NCBI RefSeq assembly: GCF_032854445.1
Contig: NW_027018276.1
Location: 1 to 47,746, forward strand
Length of the DNA stretch: 47,746 nt
Direction of reading: 5' to 3'
From: Liolophura sinensis
Lineage: Eukaryota > Mollusca > Polyplacophora > Chitonida > Chitonidae
Part shown: positions 11,082 to 22,598 of the stretch, one piece after another
Layout of the letters: each line of letters starts with the position of its first letter
Numbering within the stretch: position 1 is the first letter of the stretch
Notes under the pieces: model-generated
What the model saw: only the letters and a program-made list of their open reading frames with translations
Database searches by the model: none
Told to the model about the DNA's origin: nothing
Made by a program: the position numbers and the translations under genes

Positions 11082-13827
11082 ATGCGCAATTGGGCCAGGC
11101 ATCTCCAGCTGTTGAAAAATTACAAATTTCCTTGGTTTCCATGGAGTAAGAGCCGTTGATGGGCACGTGATCTTGACATCATTGATTATTCATTTGTGGC
11201 TACAGCCAAAAGTATTGGTCGGAGAGCAACGCGGTTTGCACCATTCGATTTCTCGTCACAAAATACGTCGGATTAGCCTCTTACCAGCAGCATTGGAACA
11301 GTTTTTCTACTTTTGGATTTTTGCCTGGTCTTTTTGCGAATTGAAATCGGATACATTAGCTATGTACAATCGCGACTGGTCATTACTATATTCAATTTTT
11401 CATTATAAGTTATGTGCCCTTCGGTAGCCCAGACGACGTCAAATCTTTGGGCCAAGCCCATTTAACTCACCCAGCAAATGTCTTACTTCTAAGTCGAAGA
11501 CAAACTCAATGTCTTTATCTACATGTAGAAAAACCACACCATTTGTATGTAAAAAAAACAAAAGGTACTTGATACAATCCGCTGTAAAAAGTACAATTGA
11601 ACACTGACCCACATCAATAAGGTGCCAAAGGATGCGCAATTGGGCCAGGCATCTCCAGCTGTTGAAAAATTGCAAATTTCCTTGGTTTCCATGGAGTAAG
11701 CGTTGCTGGGCACGTGATCTTGACATCATTGATTATTCATTTGTGGCTACAGCCAAAAGTATTGGTCGGAGAGCAACGCGGTTTGCACCATTCGATTTCT
11801 CGTCACAAAATACGTCGGATTAGCCTCTTACCAGCAGCATTGGAACAGTTTTTCTACTTTGGGATTTTTGCCTGGTCTTTTAGCGAATTAAAATCGGCTA
11901 CATTAACTATGTACAATCGCGACTGGTCATTACTATATTCAACTTTTTATTATAAGTTATGTGCCCTTCGGTAGCCCAGACGACGTCAAATCTTTGGGCT
12001 AAGCCCATTTAACTCACCCAACAAATGTCTTACTTCTAAGTCGAAGACAAACTCAATGTCTTTATCTACATGTAGAAAAACCACACCATTTGTATATAAA
12101 AAAAACACAAGGTACTTGATACAATCCGCTGTAAAAAGTACAATTGAACACTGACCCACATCAATAAGGTGCCAAAGGATGCGCAATTGGGCCAGGCATC
12201 TCCAGCTGTTGAAAAATTGCAAATTTCCTTGGTTTTCATGGAGTAAGAGCCGTTGCTGGGCACGTGATCTTGACATCATTGATTATTCATTTGTGGCTAC
12301 AGCCAAAAGTATTGGTCGGAGAGCAACGCGGTTTGCACCATTCGATTTCTCGTCACAAAATACGTCGGATTAGCCTCTTAACAGCAGCATTGGAACAGTT
12401 TTTCTACTTTTGGATTTTTGCCTGGTCTTTTTGCTAATTGAAATCGGGTACATTAACTATGTACAATCGCGACTGGTCATTACTATATTCAATTTTTCAT
12501 TATAAGTTATGTGCCCTTCGGTAGCCCAGACGACGTCAAATCTTTGGGCCAAGCCCATTTAACTCACCCAGCAAATGTCTTACTTCTAAGTCGAAGACAA
12601 ACTCAATGTCTTTATCTACATGTAGAAAAACCACACCATTTGTATATAAAAAAAACAAAAGGTACTTCATACAATCCGCTGTAAAAAGTACAATTGAACA
12701 CTGACCCACATCAATAAGGTGCCAAAGGATGCGCAATTGGGCCAGGCATCTCCAGCTGTTGAAAAATTGCAAATTTCCTTGGTTTCCATGGAGTAAGAGC
12801 CGTTGCTGGGCACGTGATCTTGACATCATTGATTATTCATTTGTGGCTACAGCCAAAAGTATTGGTCGGATAGCAACGCGGTTTGCACCATTCGATTTCT
12901 CGTCACAAAATACGTCGGATTAGCCTCTTACCAGCAGCATTGGAACAGTTTTTCTACTTTTGGATTTTTGCCTGGTCTTTTTGCTAATTGAAATCGGCTG
13001 CATTAACTATGTACAATCGCGACTGGTCATTACTATATTCAACTTTTCATTATAAGTTATGTGCCCTTCGGTAGCCCAGACGACGTCAAATCTTTGGGCC
13101 AAGCCCATTTAACTCACCCAACAAATGTCTTACTTCTAAGTCGAAGACAAACTCAATGTCTTTATCTACATGTAGAAAAACCACACCATTTGTATATAAA
13201 AAAACAAAAGGTACTTGATACAATCCGCTGTAAAAAGTAAAATTGAACACTGACCCACATCAATAAGGTGCCAAAGGATGCGCAATTGGGCCAGGCATCT
13301 CCAGCTGTTGAAAAATTGCAAATTTCCTTGGTTTCCATGGAGTAAGAGCCGTTGCTGGGCACGTGATCTTGACATCATTGATTATTCATTTGTGGCTACA
13401 GCCAAAAGTATTGGTCGGAGAGCAACGCGGTTTGCACCATTCGATTTCTCGTCACAAAATACGTCGGATTAGCCTCTTACCAGCAGCATTGGAACAGTTT
13501 TTCCACTTTTGGATTTTTGCCTGGTCGTTTTGCGAATTGAAATCGGCTACATTAACTATGTACAATCGCGACTGGTCATTACTATATTCAATTTTTCATT
13601 ATAAGTTATGTGCCCTTCGGTAGCCCAGACGACGTCAAATCTTTGGGCCAAGCCCATTTAACTCACCCAGCAAATGTCTTACTTCTAAGTCGAAGACAAA
13701 CTCAATGTCTTTATCTACATGTAGAAAAACCACACCATTTGTATATAAAAAAAACAAAAGGTACTTGATACAATCCGCTGTAAAAAGTACAATTGAACAC
13801 TGACCCACATCAATAAGGTGCCAAAGG
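11082..13827 (+). repeat. Higher-order pentamer, copy 2 (5 monomers, 2746 bp)
   Basis: Monomers start at 11082, 11632, 12179, 12729 and 13278 and repeat the marker order of 8333-11081. Private differences include a 3-bp loss (gtaagcgttg) near 11700 and tttgggattt plus tagcgaa in the second monomer. In the last monomer the tail changes to ttcaatttttc, caaaagg and tcc instead of ttcaacatttc, cacaagg and ccc, so the repeat register is lost partway through that copy. Confidence 0.9.
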
Positions 13828-16031
13828 ATGCGCAATTGGGCCAGGCATCTCCAGCTGTTGAAAAATTGCAAATTTCCTTGGTTTCCATGGAGTAAGAGCC
13901 GTGCTGGGCACGTGATCTTGACATCATTGATTATTCATTTGTGGCTACAGCCAAAAGTATTTGGTCGGATAGCAAACGCGGTTTGCACCATTCGATTTCT
14001 CGTCACAAAATCCGTCGGATTAGCCTCTTACCAGCAGGCATTGGAACAGTTTTTCTACTTTTGGATTTTTGCCTGGTCTTTTTGCTAATTGAAATCGGCT
14101 GCATTAACTATGTACAATCGCGACTGGTCATTACTATATTCAACTTTTCATTATAAGTTATGTGCCCTTCGGTAGCCCAGACGACGTCAAATCTTTGGGC
14201 CAAGCCCATTTAACTCACCCAACAAATGTCTTACTTCTAAGTCGAAGACAAACTCAATGTCTTTATCTACATGTAGAAAAACCACACCATTTGTATATAA
14301 AAAAACAAAAGGTACTTGATACAATCCGCTGTAAAAAGTAAAATTGAACACTGACCCACATCAATAAGGTGCCAAAGGATGCGCAATTGGGCCAGGCATC
14401 TCCAGCTGTTGAAAAATTGCAAATTTCCTTGGTTTCCATGGAGTAAGAGCCGTTGCTGGGCACGTGATCTTGACATCATTGATTATTCATTTGTGGCTAC
14501 AGCCAAAAGTATTGGTCGGAGAGCAACGCGGTTTGCACCATTCGATTTCTCGTCACAAAATACGGTCGGATTAGCCTCTTACCAGCAGCATTGGAATAGT
14601 TTTTTCCACTTTTGGATTTTTGCCTGGTCATTTTGCTAATTGAAATCGGCTACATTAACTATGTACAATCGCGACTGGTCATTACTATATTCAACATTTC
14701 ATTATAAGTTATGTGCCCTTCGGTAGCCCAGACGACGTCAAATCTTTGGGCCAAGCCCATTTAACTCACCCAGCAAATGTCTTACTTCTAAGTCGAAGAC
14801 AAACTCAATGTCTTTATCTACATGTAGAAAAACCACACCATTTGTATATAAAAAAAACACAAGGTACTTGATACAACCCGCTGTAAAAAGTACAATTGAA
14901 CACTGACCCACATCAATAAGGTGCCAAAGGATGCGCAATTGGGCCAGGCATCTCCAGCTGTTGAAAAATTGCAAATTTCCTTGGTTTCCATGGAGTAAGA
15001 GCCGTTGCTGGGCACGTGATCTTGACATCATTGATTATTCATTTGTGGCTACAGCCAAAAGTATTGGTCGGAGAGCAACGCGGTTTGCACCATTCGATTT
15101 CTCGTCACAAAATACGTCGGATTAGCCTCTTACCAGCAGCATTGGAACAGTTTTTCCACTTTTGGATTTTTGCCTGGTCTTTTTGCTAAATGAAATCGGC
15201 TGCATTAACTATGTACAATCGCGACTGGTCATTACTATATTCAACTTTTCATTATAAGTTATGTGCCCTTCGGTAGCCCAGACGACGTCAAATCTTTGGG
15301 CCAAGCCCATTTAACTCACCCAGCAAATGTCTTACTTCTAAGTCGAAGACAAACTCAATGTCTTTATCTACATGTAGAAAAACCACACCATTTGTATATA
15401 AAAAAAAACACAAGGTACTTGATACAATCCGCTGTAAAAAGTACAATTGAACACTGACCCACATCAATAAGGTGCCAAAGGATGCGCAATTGGGCCAGGC
15501 ATCTCCAGCTGTTGAAAAATTGCAAATTTCCTTGGTTTCCATGGAGTAAGAGCCGTTGCTGGGCACGTGATCTTGACATCATTGATTAGTCATTTGTGGC
15601 TACAGCCAAAAGTATTGGTCGGAGAGCAACGCGGTTTGCACCATTCGATTTCTCGTCACAAAATACGTCGGATTAGCCTCTTACCAGCAGCATTGGAACA
15701 GTTTTTCCACTTTTGGATTTTTGCCTGGTCTTTTTGCTAAATGAAATCGGCTGCATTAACTATGTACAATCGCGACTGGTCATTACTATATTCAACTTTT
15801 CATTATAAGTTATGTGCCCTTCGGTAGCCCAGACGACGTCAAATCTTTGGGCCAAGCCCATTTAACTCACCCAGCAAATGTCTTACTTCTAAGTCGAAGA
15901 CAAACTCAATGTCTTTATCTACATGTAGAAAAACCACACCATTTGTATATAAAAAAAACACAAGGTACTTGATACAATCCGCTGTAAAAAGTACAATTGA
16001 ACACTGACCCACATCAATAAGGTGCCAAAGG
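13828..16031 (+). repeat. Mixed segment of four monomers with a local indel cluster
   Basis: Monomers start at 13828 (class X), 14379 (class Y tail), 14931 and 15482 (both class Z, tttgctaaatg, nearly identical neighbours). Between about 13,900 and 14,610 several private single-base changes cluster: loss of a T in gccgtgctggg, an extra T in agtatttgg, an extra A in gcaaacgcgg, an extra G in agcaggcatt, an extra G in tacggtcgg and an extra T before ccac. The Y-Z-G-K order 14379-17100 resembles 5583-7782 with one class Z copy duplicated. Confidence 0.75.
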
Positions 16032-19000
16032 ATGCGCAATTGGGCCAGGCATCTCCAGCTGTTGAAAAATTGCAAATTTCCTTGGTTTCCATGGAGTAAG
16101 AGCCGTTGCTGGGCACGTGATCTTGACATCATTGATTATTCATTTGTGGCTACAGCCAAAAGTATTGGTCGGAGAGCAACGCGGTTTGCACCATTCGATT
16201 TCTCGTCACAAAATACGTCGGATTAGCCTCTTACCAGCAGCATTGGAACAGTTTTTCTACTTTTGGATTTTTGCCTGGTCTTTTTGCGAATTGAAATCGG
16301 GTACATTAGCTATGTACAATCGCGACTGGTCATTACTATATTCAATTTTTCATTATAAGTTATGTGCCCTTCGGTAGCCCAGACGACGTCAAATCTTTGG
16401 GCCAAGCCCATTTAACTCACCCAGCAAATGTCTTACTTCTAAGTCGAAGACAAACTCAATGTCTTTATCTACATGTAGAAAAACCACACCATTTGTATGT
16501 AAAAAAAACACAAGGTACTTGATACAATCCGCTGTAAAAAGTACAATTGAACACTGACCCACATCAATAAGGTGCCAAAGGATGCGCAATTGGGCCAGGC
16601 ATCTCCAGCTGTTGAAAAATTGCAAATTTCCTTGGTTTCCATGGAGTAAGAGCCGTTGCTGGGCACGTGATCTTGACATCATTGATTATTCATTTGTGGC
16701 TACAGCCAAAAGTATTGGTCGGAGAGCAACGCGGTTTGCACCATTCGATTTCTCGTCACAAAATACGTCGGATTAGCCTCTTACCAGCAGCATTGGAACA
16801 GTTTTTCTACTTTTGGATTTTTGCCTGGTCTTTTTGCGAATTAAAATCGGCTACATTAACTATGTACAATCGCGACTGGTCATTACTATATTCAACTTTT
16901 CAACAATGTCAAATCTTTGGGCTAAGCCCATTTAACTCACCCAGCAAATGTCTTACTTCTAAGTCGAAGACAAACTCAATGTCTTTATCTACATGTAGAA
17001 AAACCACACCATTTGTATATAAAAAAAACACAAGGTACTTGATACAATCCGCTGTAAAAGTACAATTGAACACTGACCCACATCAATAAGGTGCCAAAGG
17101 ATGCGCAATTGGGCCAGGCATCTCCAGCTGTTGAAAAATTGCAAATTTCCTTGGTTTCCATGGAGTAAGAGCCGTTGCTGGGCACGTGATCTTGACATCA
17201 TTGATTATTCATTTGTGGCTACAGCCAAAAGTATTGGTCGGATAGCAACGCGGTTTGCACCATTCGATTTCTCGTCACAAAATACGTCGGATTAGCCTCT
17301 TACCAGCAGCATTGGAACAGTTTTTCTACTTTTGGATTTTTGCCTGGTCTTTTTGCTAATTGAAATCGGCTGCATTAACTATGTACAATCGCGACTGGTC
17401 ATTACTATATTCAACTTTTCATTATAAGTTATGTGCCCTTCGGTAGCCCAGACGACGTCAAATCTTTGGGCCAAGCCCATTTAACTCACCCAACAAATGT
17501 CTTACTTCTAAGTCGAAGACAAACTCAATGTCTTTATCTACATGTAGAAAAACCACACCATTTGTATATAAAAAAACAAAAGGTACTTGATACAATCCGC
17601 TGTAAAAAGTACAATTGAACACTGACCCACATCAATAAGGTGCCAAAGGATGCGCAATTGGGCCAGGCATCTCCAGCTGTTGAAAAATTGCAAATTTCCT
17701 TGGTTTCCATGGAGTAAGAGCCGTTGCTGGGCACGTGATCTTGACATCATTGATTATTCATTTGTGGCTACAGCCAAAAGTATTGGTCGGAGAGCAACGC
17801 GGTTTGCACCATTCGATTTCTCGTCACAAAATACGTCGGATTAGCCTCTTACCAGCAGCATTGGAACAGTTTTTCCACTTTTGGATTTTTGCCTGGTCAT
17901 TTTGCTAATTGAAATCGGCTACATTAACTATGTACAATCGCGACTGGTCATTACTATATTCAACATTTCATTATAAGTTATGTGCCCTTCGGTAGCCCAG
18001 ACGACGTCAAATCTTTGGGCCAAGCCCATTTAACTCACCCAGCAAATGTCTTACTTCTAAGTCGAAGACAAACTCAATGTCTTTATCTACATGTAGAAAA
18101 ACCACACCATTTGTATATAAAAAAAACACAAGGTACTTGATACAATCCGCTGTAAAAAGTACAATTGAACACTGACCCACATCAATAAGGTGCCAAAGGA
18201 TGCGCAATTGGGCCAGGCATCTCCAGCTGTTGAAAAATTGCAAATTTCCTTGGTTTCCATGGAGTAAGAGCCGTTGCTGGGCACGTGATCTTGACATCAT
18301 TGATTATTCATTTGTGGCTACAGCCAAAAGTATTGGTCGGAGAGCAACGCGGTTTGCACCATTCGATTTCTCGTCACAAAATACGTCGGATTAGCCTCTT
18401 ACCAGCAGCATTGGAACAGTTTTTCTACTTTTGGATTTTTGCCTGGTCTTTTTGCTAATTGAAATCGGGTACATTAGCTATGTACAATCGCGACTGGTCA
18501 TTACTATATTCAATTTTTCATTATAAGTTATGTGCCCTTCGGTAGCCCAGACGACGTCAAATCTTTGGGCCAAGCCCATTTAACTCACCCAGCAAATGTC
18601 TTACTTCTAAGTCGAAGACAAACTCAATGTCTTTATCTACATGTAGAAAAACCACACCATTTGTATATAAAAAAAACAAAAGGTACTTGATACAATCCGC
18701 TGTAAAAAGTACAATTGAACACTGACCCACATCAATAAGGTGCCAAAGGATGCGCAATTGGGCCAGGCATCTCCAGCTGTTGAAAAATTGCAAATTTCCT
18801 TGGTTTCCATGGAGTAAGAGCCGTTGCTGGGCACGTGATCTTGACATCATTGATTATTCATTTGTGGCTACAGCCAAAAGTATTGGTCGGATAGCAACGC
18901 GGTTTGCACCATTCGATTTCTCGTCACAAAATACGTCGGATTAGCCTCTTACCAGCAGCATTGGAACAGTTTTTCTACTTTTGGATTTTTGCCTGGTCTT

Positions 19001-19298
19001 TTTGCTAATTGAAATCGGCTGCATTAACTATGTACAATCGCGACTGGTCATTACTATATTCAACTTTTCATTATAAGTTATGTGCCCTTCGGTAGCCCAG
19101 ACGACGTCAAATCTTTGGGCCAAGCCCATTTAACTCACCCAACAAATGTCTTACTTCTAAGTCGAAGACAAACTCAATGTCTTTATCTACATGTAGAAAA
19201 ACCACACCATTTGTATATAAAAAAACAAAAGGTACTTGATACAATCCGCTGTAAAAAGTACAATTGAACACTGACCCACATCAATAAGGTGCCAAAGG
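16032..19298 (+). repeat. Six-monomer segment leading into the hexamer, includes X-Y-G trimer
   Basis: Monomers start at 16032 (G with gtatgt), 16582 (K, internally deleted), 17101 (X), 17650 (Y), 18200 (G with gtatat) and 18750 (X). The order G, K, X, Y, G is the same as in 19849-22598. The trimer X-Y-G at 17101-18749 is followed directly by another X-Y-G at 18750-20398, which shows that the trimer was duplicated before or during growth of the hexamer. Confidence 0.8.
16582..17100 (+). repeat. Internally deleted monomer, 519 bp
   Basis: This class K copy has ggctaagccc but lacks a net 30 bp. After ttcaactttt the usual 40 bases running through the ttatgtgcccttcgg region to the GACGTC site are replaced by ten bases, caacaatgtc, at 16901-16910. 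One A is also missing in gctgtaaaag (about 17056). It is the only clearly shortened copy in the array. The deletion joins two frames into a 140-codon open frame (16667-17089), which is a by-product and not a gene. Confidence 0.95.
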
Positions 19299-22200
19299 AT
19301 GCGCAATTGGGCCAGGCATCTCCAGCTGTTGAAAAATTGCAAATTTCCTTGGTTTCCATGGAGTAAGAGCCGTTGCTGGGCACGTGATCTTGACATCATT
19401 GATTATTCATTTGTGGCTACAGCCAAAAGTATTGGTCGGAGAGCAACGCGGTTTGCACCATTCGATTTCTCGTCACAAAATACGTCGGATTAGCCTCTTA
19501 CCAGCAGCATTGGAACAGTTTTTCCACTTTTGGATTTTTGCCTGGTCATTTTGCTAATTGAAATCGGCTACATTAACTATGTACAATCGCGACTGGTCAG
19601 TACTATATTCAACATTTCATTATAAGTTATGTGCCCTTCGGTAGCCCAGACGACGTCAAATCTTTGGGCCAAGCCCATTTAACTCACCCAGCAAATGTCT
19701 TACTTCTAAGTCGAAGACAAACTCAATGTCTTTATCTACATGTAGAAAAACCACACCATTTGTATATAAAAAAAACACAAGGTACTTGTTACAATCCGCT
19801 GTAAAAAGTACAATTGAACACTGACCCACATCAATAAGGTGCCAAAGGATGCGCAATTGGGCCAGGCATCTCCAGCTGTTGAAAAATTGCAAATTTCCTT
19901 GGTTTCCATGGAGTAAGAGCCGTTGCTGGGCACGTGATCTTGACATCATTGATTATTCATTTGTGGCTACAGCCAAAAGTATTGCTCGGAGAGCAACGCG
20001 GTTTGCACCATTCGATTTCTCGTCACAAAATACGTCGGATTAGCCTCTTACCAGCAGCATTGGAACAGTTTTTCTACTTTTGGATTTTTGCCTGGTCTTT
20101 TTGCTAATTGAAATCGGGTACATTAGCTATGTACAATCGCGACTGGTCATTACTATATTCAATTTTTCATTATAAGTTATGTGCCCTTCGGTAGCCCAGA
20201 CGACGTCAAATCTTTGGGCCAAGCCCATTTAACTCACCCAGCAAATGTCTTACTTCTAAGTCGAAGACAAACTCAATGTCTTTATCTACATGTAGAAAAA
20301 CCACACCATTTGTATGTAAAAAAAACAAAAGGTACTTGATACAATCCGCTGTAAAAAGTACAATTGAACACTGACCCACATCAATAAGGTGCCAAAGGAT
20401 GCGCAATTGGGCCAGGCATCTCCAGCTGTTGAAAAATTGCAAATTTCCTTGGTTTCCATGGAGTAAGAGCCGTTGCTGGGCACGTGATCTTGACATCATT
20501 GATTATTCATTTGTGGCTACAGCCAAAAGTATTGGTCGGAGAGCAACGCGGTTTGCACCATTCGATTTCTCGTCACAAAATACGTCGGATTAGCCTCTTA
20601 CCAGCAGCATTGGAACAGTTTTTCTACTTTTGGATTTTTGCCTGGTCTTTTTGCGAATTAAAATCGGCTACATTAACTATGTACAATCGCGACTGGTCAT
20701 TACTATATTCAACTTTTTATTATAAGTTATGTGCCCTTCGGTAGCCCAGACGACGTCAAATCTTTGGGCTAAGCCCATTTAACTCACCCAGCAAATGTCT
20801 TACTTCTAAGTCGAAGACAAACTCAATGTCTTTATCTACATGTAGAAAAACCACACCATTTGTATATAAAAAAAACACAAGGTACTTGATACAATCCGCT
20901 GTAAAAAGTACAATTGAACACTGACCCACATCAATAAGGTGCCAAAGGATGCGCAATTGGGCCAGGCATCTCCAGCTGTTGAAAAATTGCAAATTTCCTT
21001 GGTTTCCATGGAGTAAGAGCCGTTGCTGGGCACGTGATCTTGACATCATTGATTATTCATTTGTGGCTACAGCCAAAAGTATTGGTCGGATAGCAACGCG
21101 GTTTGCACCATTCGATTTCTCGTCACAAAATACGTCGGATTAGCCTCTTACCAGCAGCATTGGAACAGTTTTTCTACTTTTGGATTTTTGCCTGGTCTTT
21201 TTGCTAATTGAAATCGGCTGCATTAACTATGTACAATCGCGACTGGTCATTACTATATTCAACTTTTCATTATAAGTTATGTGCCCTTTGGTAGCCCAGA
21301 CGACGTCAAATCTTTGGGCCAAGCCCATTTAACTCACCCAACAAATGTCTTACTTCTAAGTCGAAGACAAACTCAATGTCTTTATCTACATGTAGAAAAA
21401 CCACACCATTTGTATATAAAAAAACAAAAGGTACTTGATACAATCCGCTGTAAAAAGTACAATTGAACACTGACCCACATCAATAAGGTGCCAAAGGATG
21501 CGCAATTGGGCCAGGCATCTCCAGCTGTTGAAAAATTGCAAATTTCCTTGGTTTCCATGGAGTAAGAGCCGTTGCTGGGCACGTGATCTTGACATCATTG
21601 ATTATTCATTTGTGGCTACAGCCAAAAGTATTGGTCGGAGAGCAACGCGGTTTGCACCATTCGATTTCTCGTCACAAAATACGTCGGATTAGCCTCTTAC
21701 CAGCAGCATTGGAACAGTTTTTCCACTTTTGGATTTTTGCCTGGTCATTTTGCTAATTGAAATCGGCTACATTAACTATGTACAATCGCGACTGGTCATT
21801 ACTATATTCAACATTTCATTATAAGTTATGTGCCCTTCGGTAGCCCAGACGACGTCAAATCTTTGGGCCAAGCCCATTTAACTCACCCAGCAAATGTCTT
21901 ACTTCTAAGTCGAAGACAAACTCAATGTCTTTATCTACATGTAGAAAAAACCACACCATTTGTATATAAAAAAAACACAAGGTACTTGATACAATCCGCT
22001 GTAAAAAGTACAATTGAACACTGACCCACATCAATAAGGTGCCAAAGGATGCGCAATTGGGCCAGGCATCTCCAGCTGTTGAAAAATTGCAAATTTCCTT
22101 GGTTTCCATGGAGTAAGAGCCGTTGCTGGGCACGTGATCTTGACATCATTGATTATTCATTTGTGGCTACAGCCAAAAGTATTGGTCGGAGAGCAACGCG

Positions 22201-22598
22201 GTTTGCACCATTCGATTTCTCGTCACAAAATACGTCGGATTAGCCTCTTACCAGCAGCATTGGAACAGTTTTTCTACTTTTGGATTTTTGCCTGGTCTTT
22301 TTGCTAATTGAAATCGGGTACATTAGCTATGTACAATCGCGACTGGTCATTACTATATTCAATTTTTCATTATAAGTTATGTGCCCTTCGGTAGCCCAGA
22401 CGACGTCAAATCTTTGGGCCAAGCCCATTTAACTCACCCAGCAAATGTCTTACTTCTAAGTCGAAGACAAACTCAATGTCTTTATCTACATGTAGAAAAA
22501 CCACACCATTTGTATATAAAAAAAACAAAAGGTACTTGATACAATCCGCTGTAAAAAGTACAATTGAACACTGACCCACATCAATAAGGTGCCAAAGG
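19299..22598 (+). repeat. Higher-order hexamer, copy 1 (6 monomers, 3300 bp)
   Basis: Monomers start at 19299 (Y with the rare gtcagtacta), 19849 (G, gtatgt), 20399 (K with ttcaactttttattat and ggctaag), 20949 (X with the rare ccctttggtag), 21498 (Y, six A in gtagaaaaaacc) and 22049 (G, gtatat). The rare gtcagtacta and ccctttggtag alleles recur 3300-3301 bp downstream, which makes the assignment firm. Confidence 0.92.

Noticed and set aside
16667-17089. 140-codon open frame
   Set aside because: It is created by the unique 30-bp deletion at 16901-16910, which fuses two short frames. No start context or homologue supports it.
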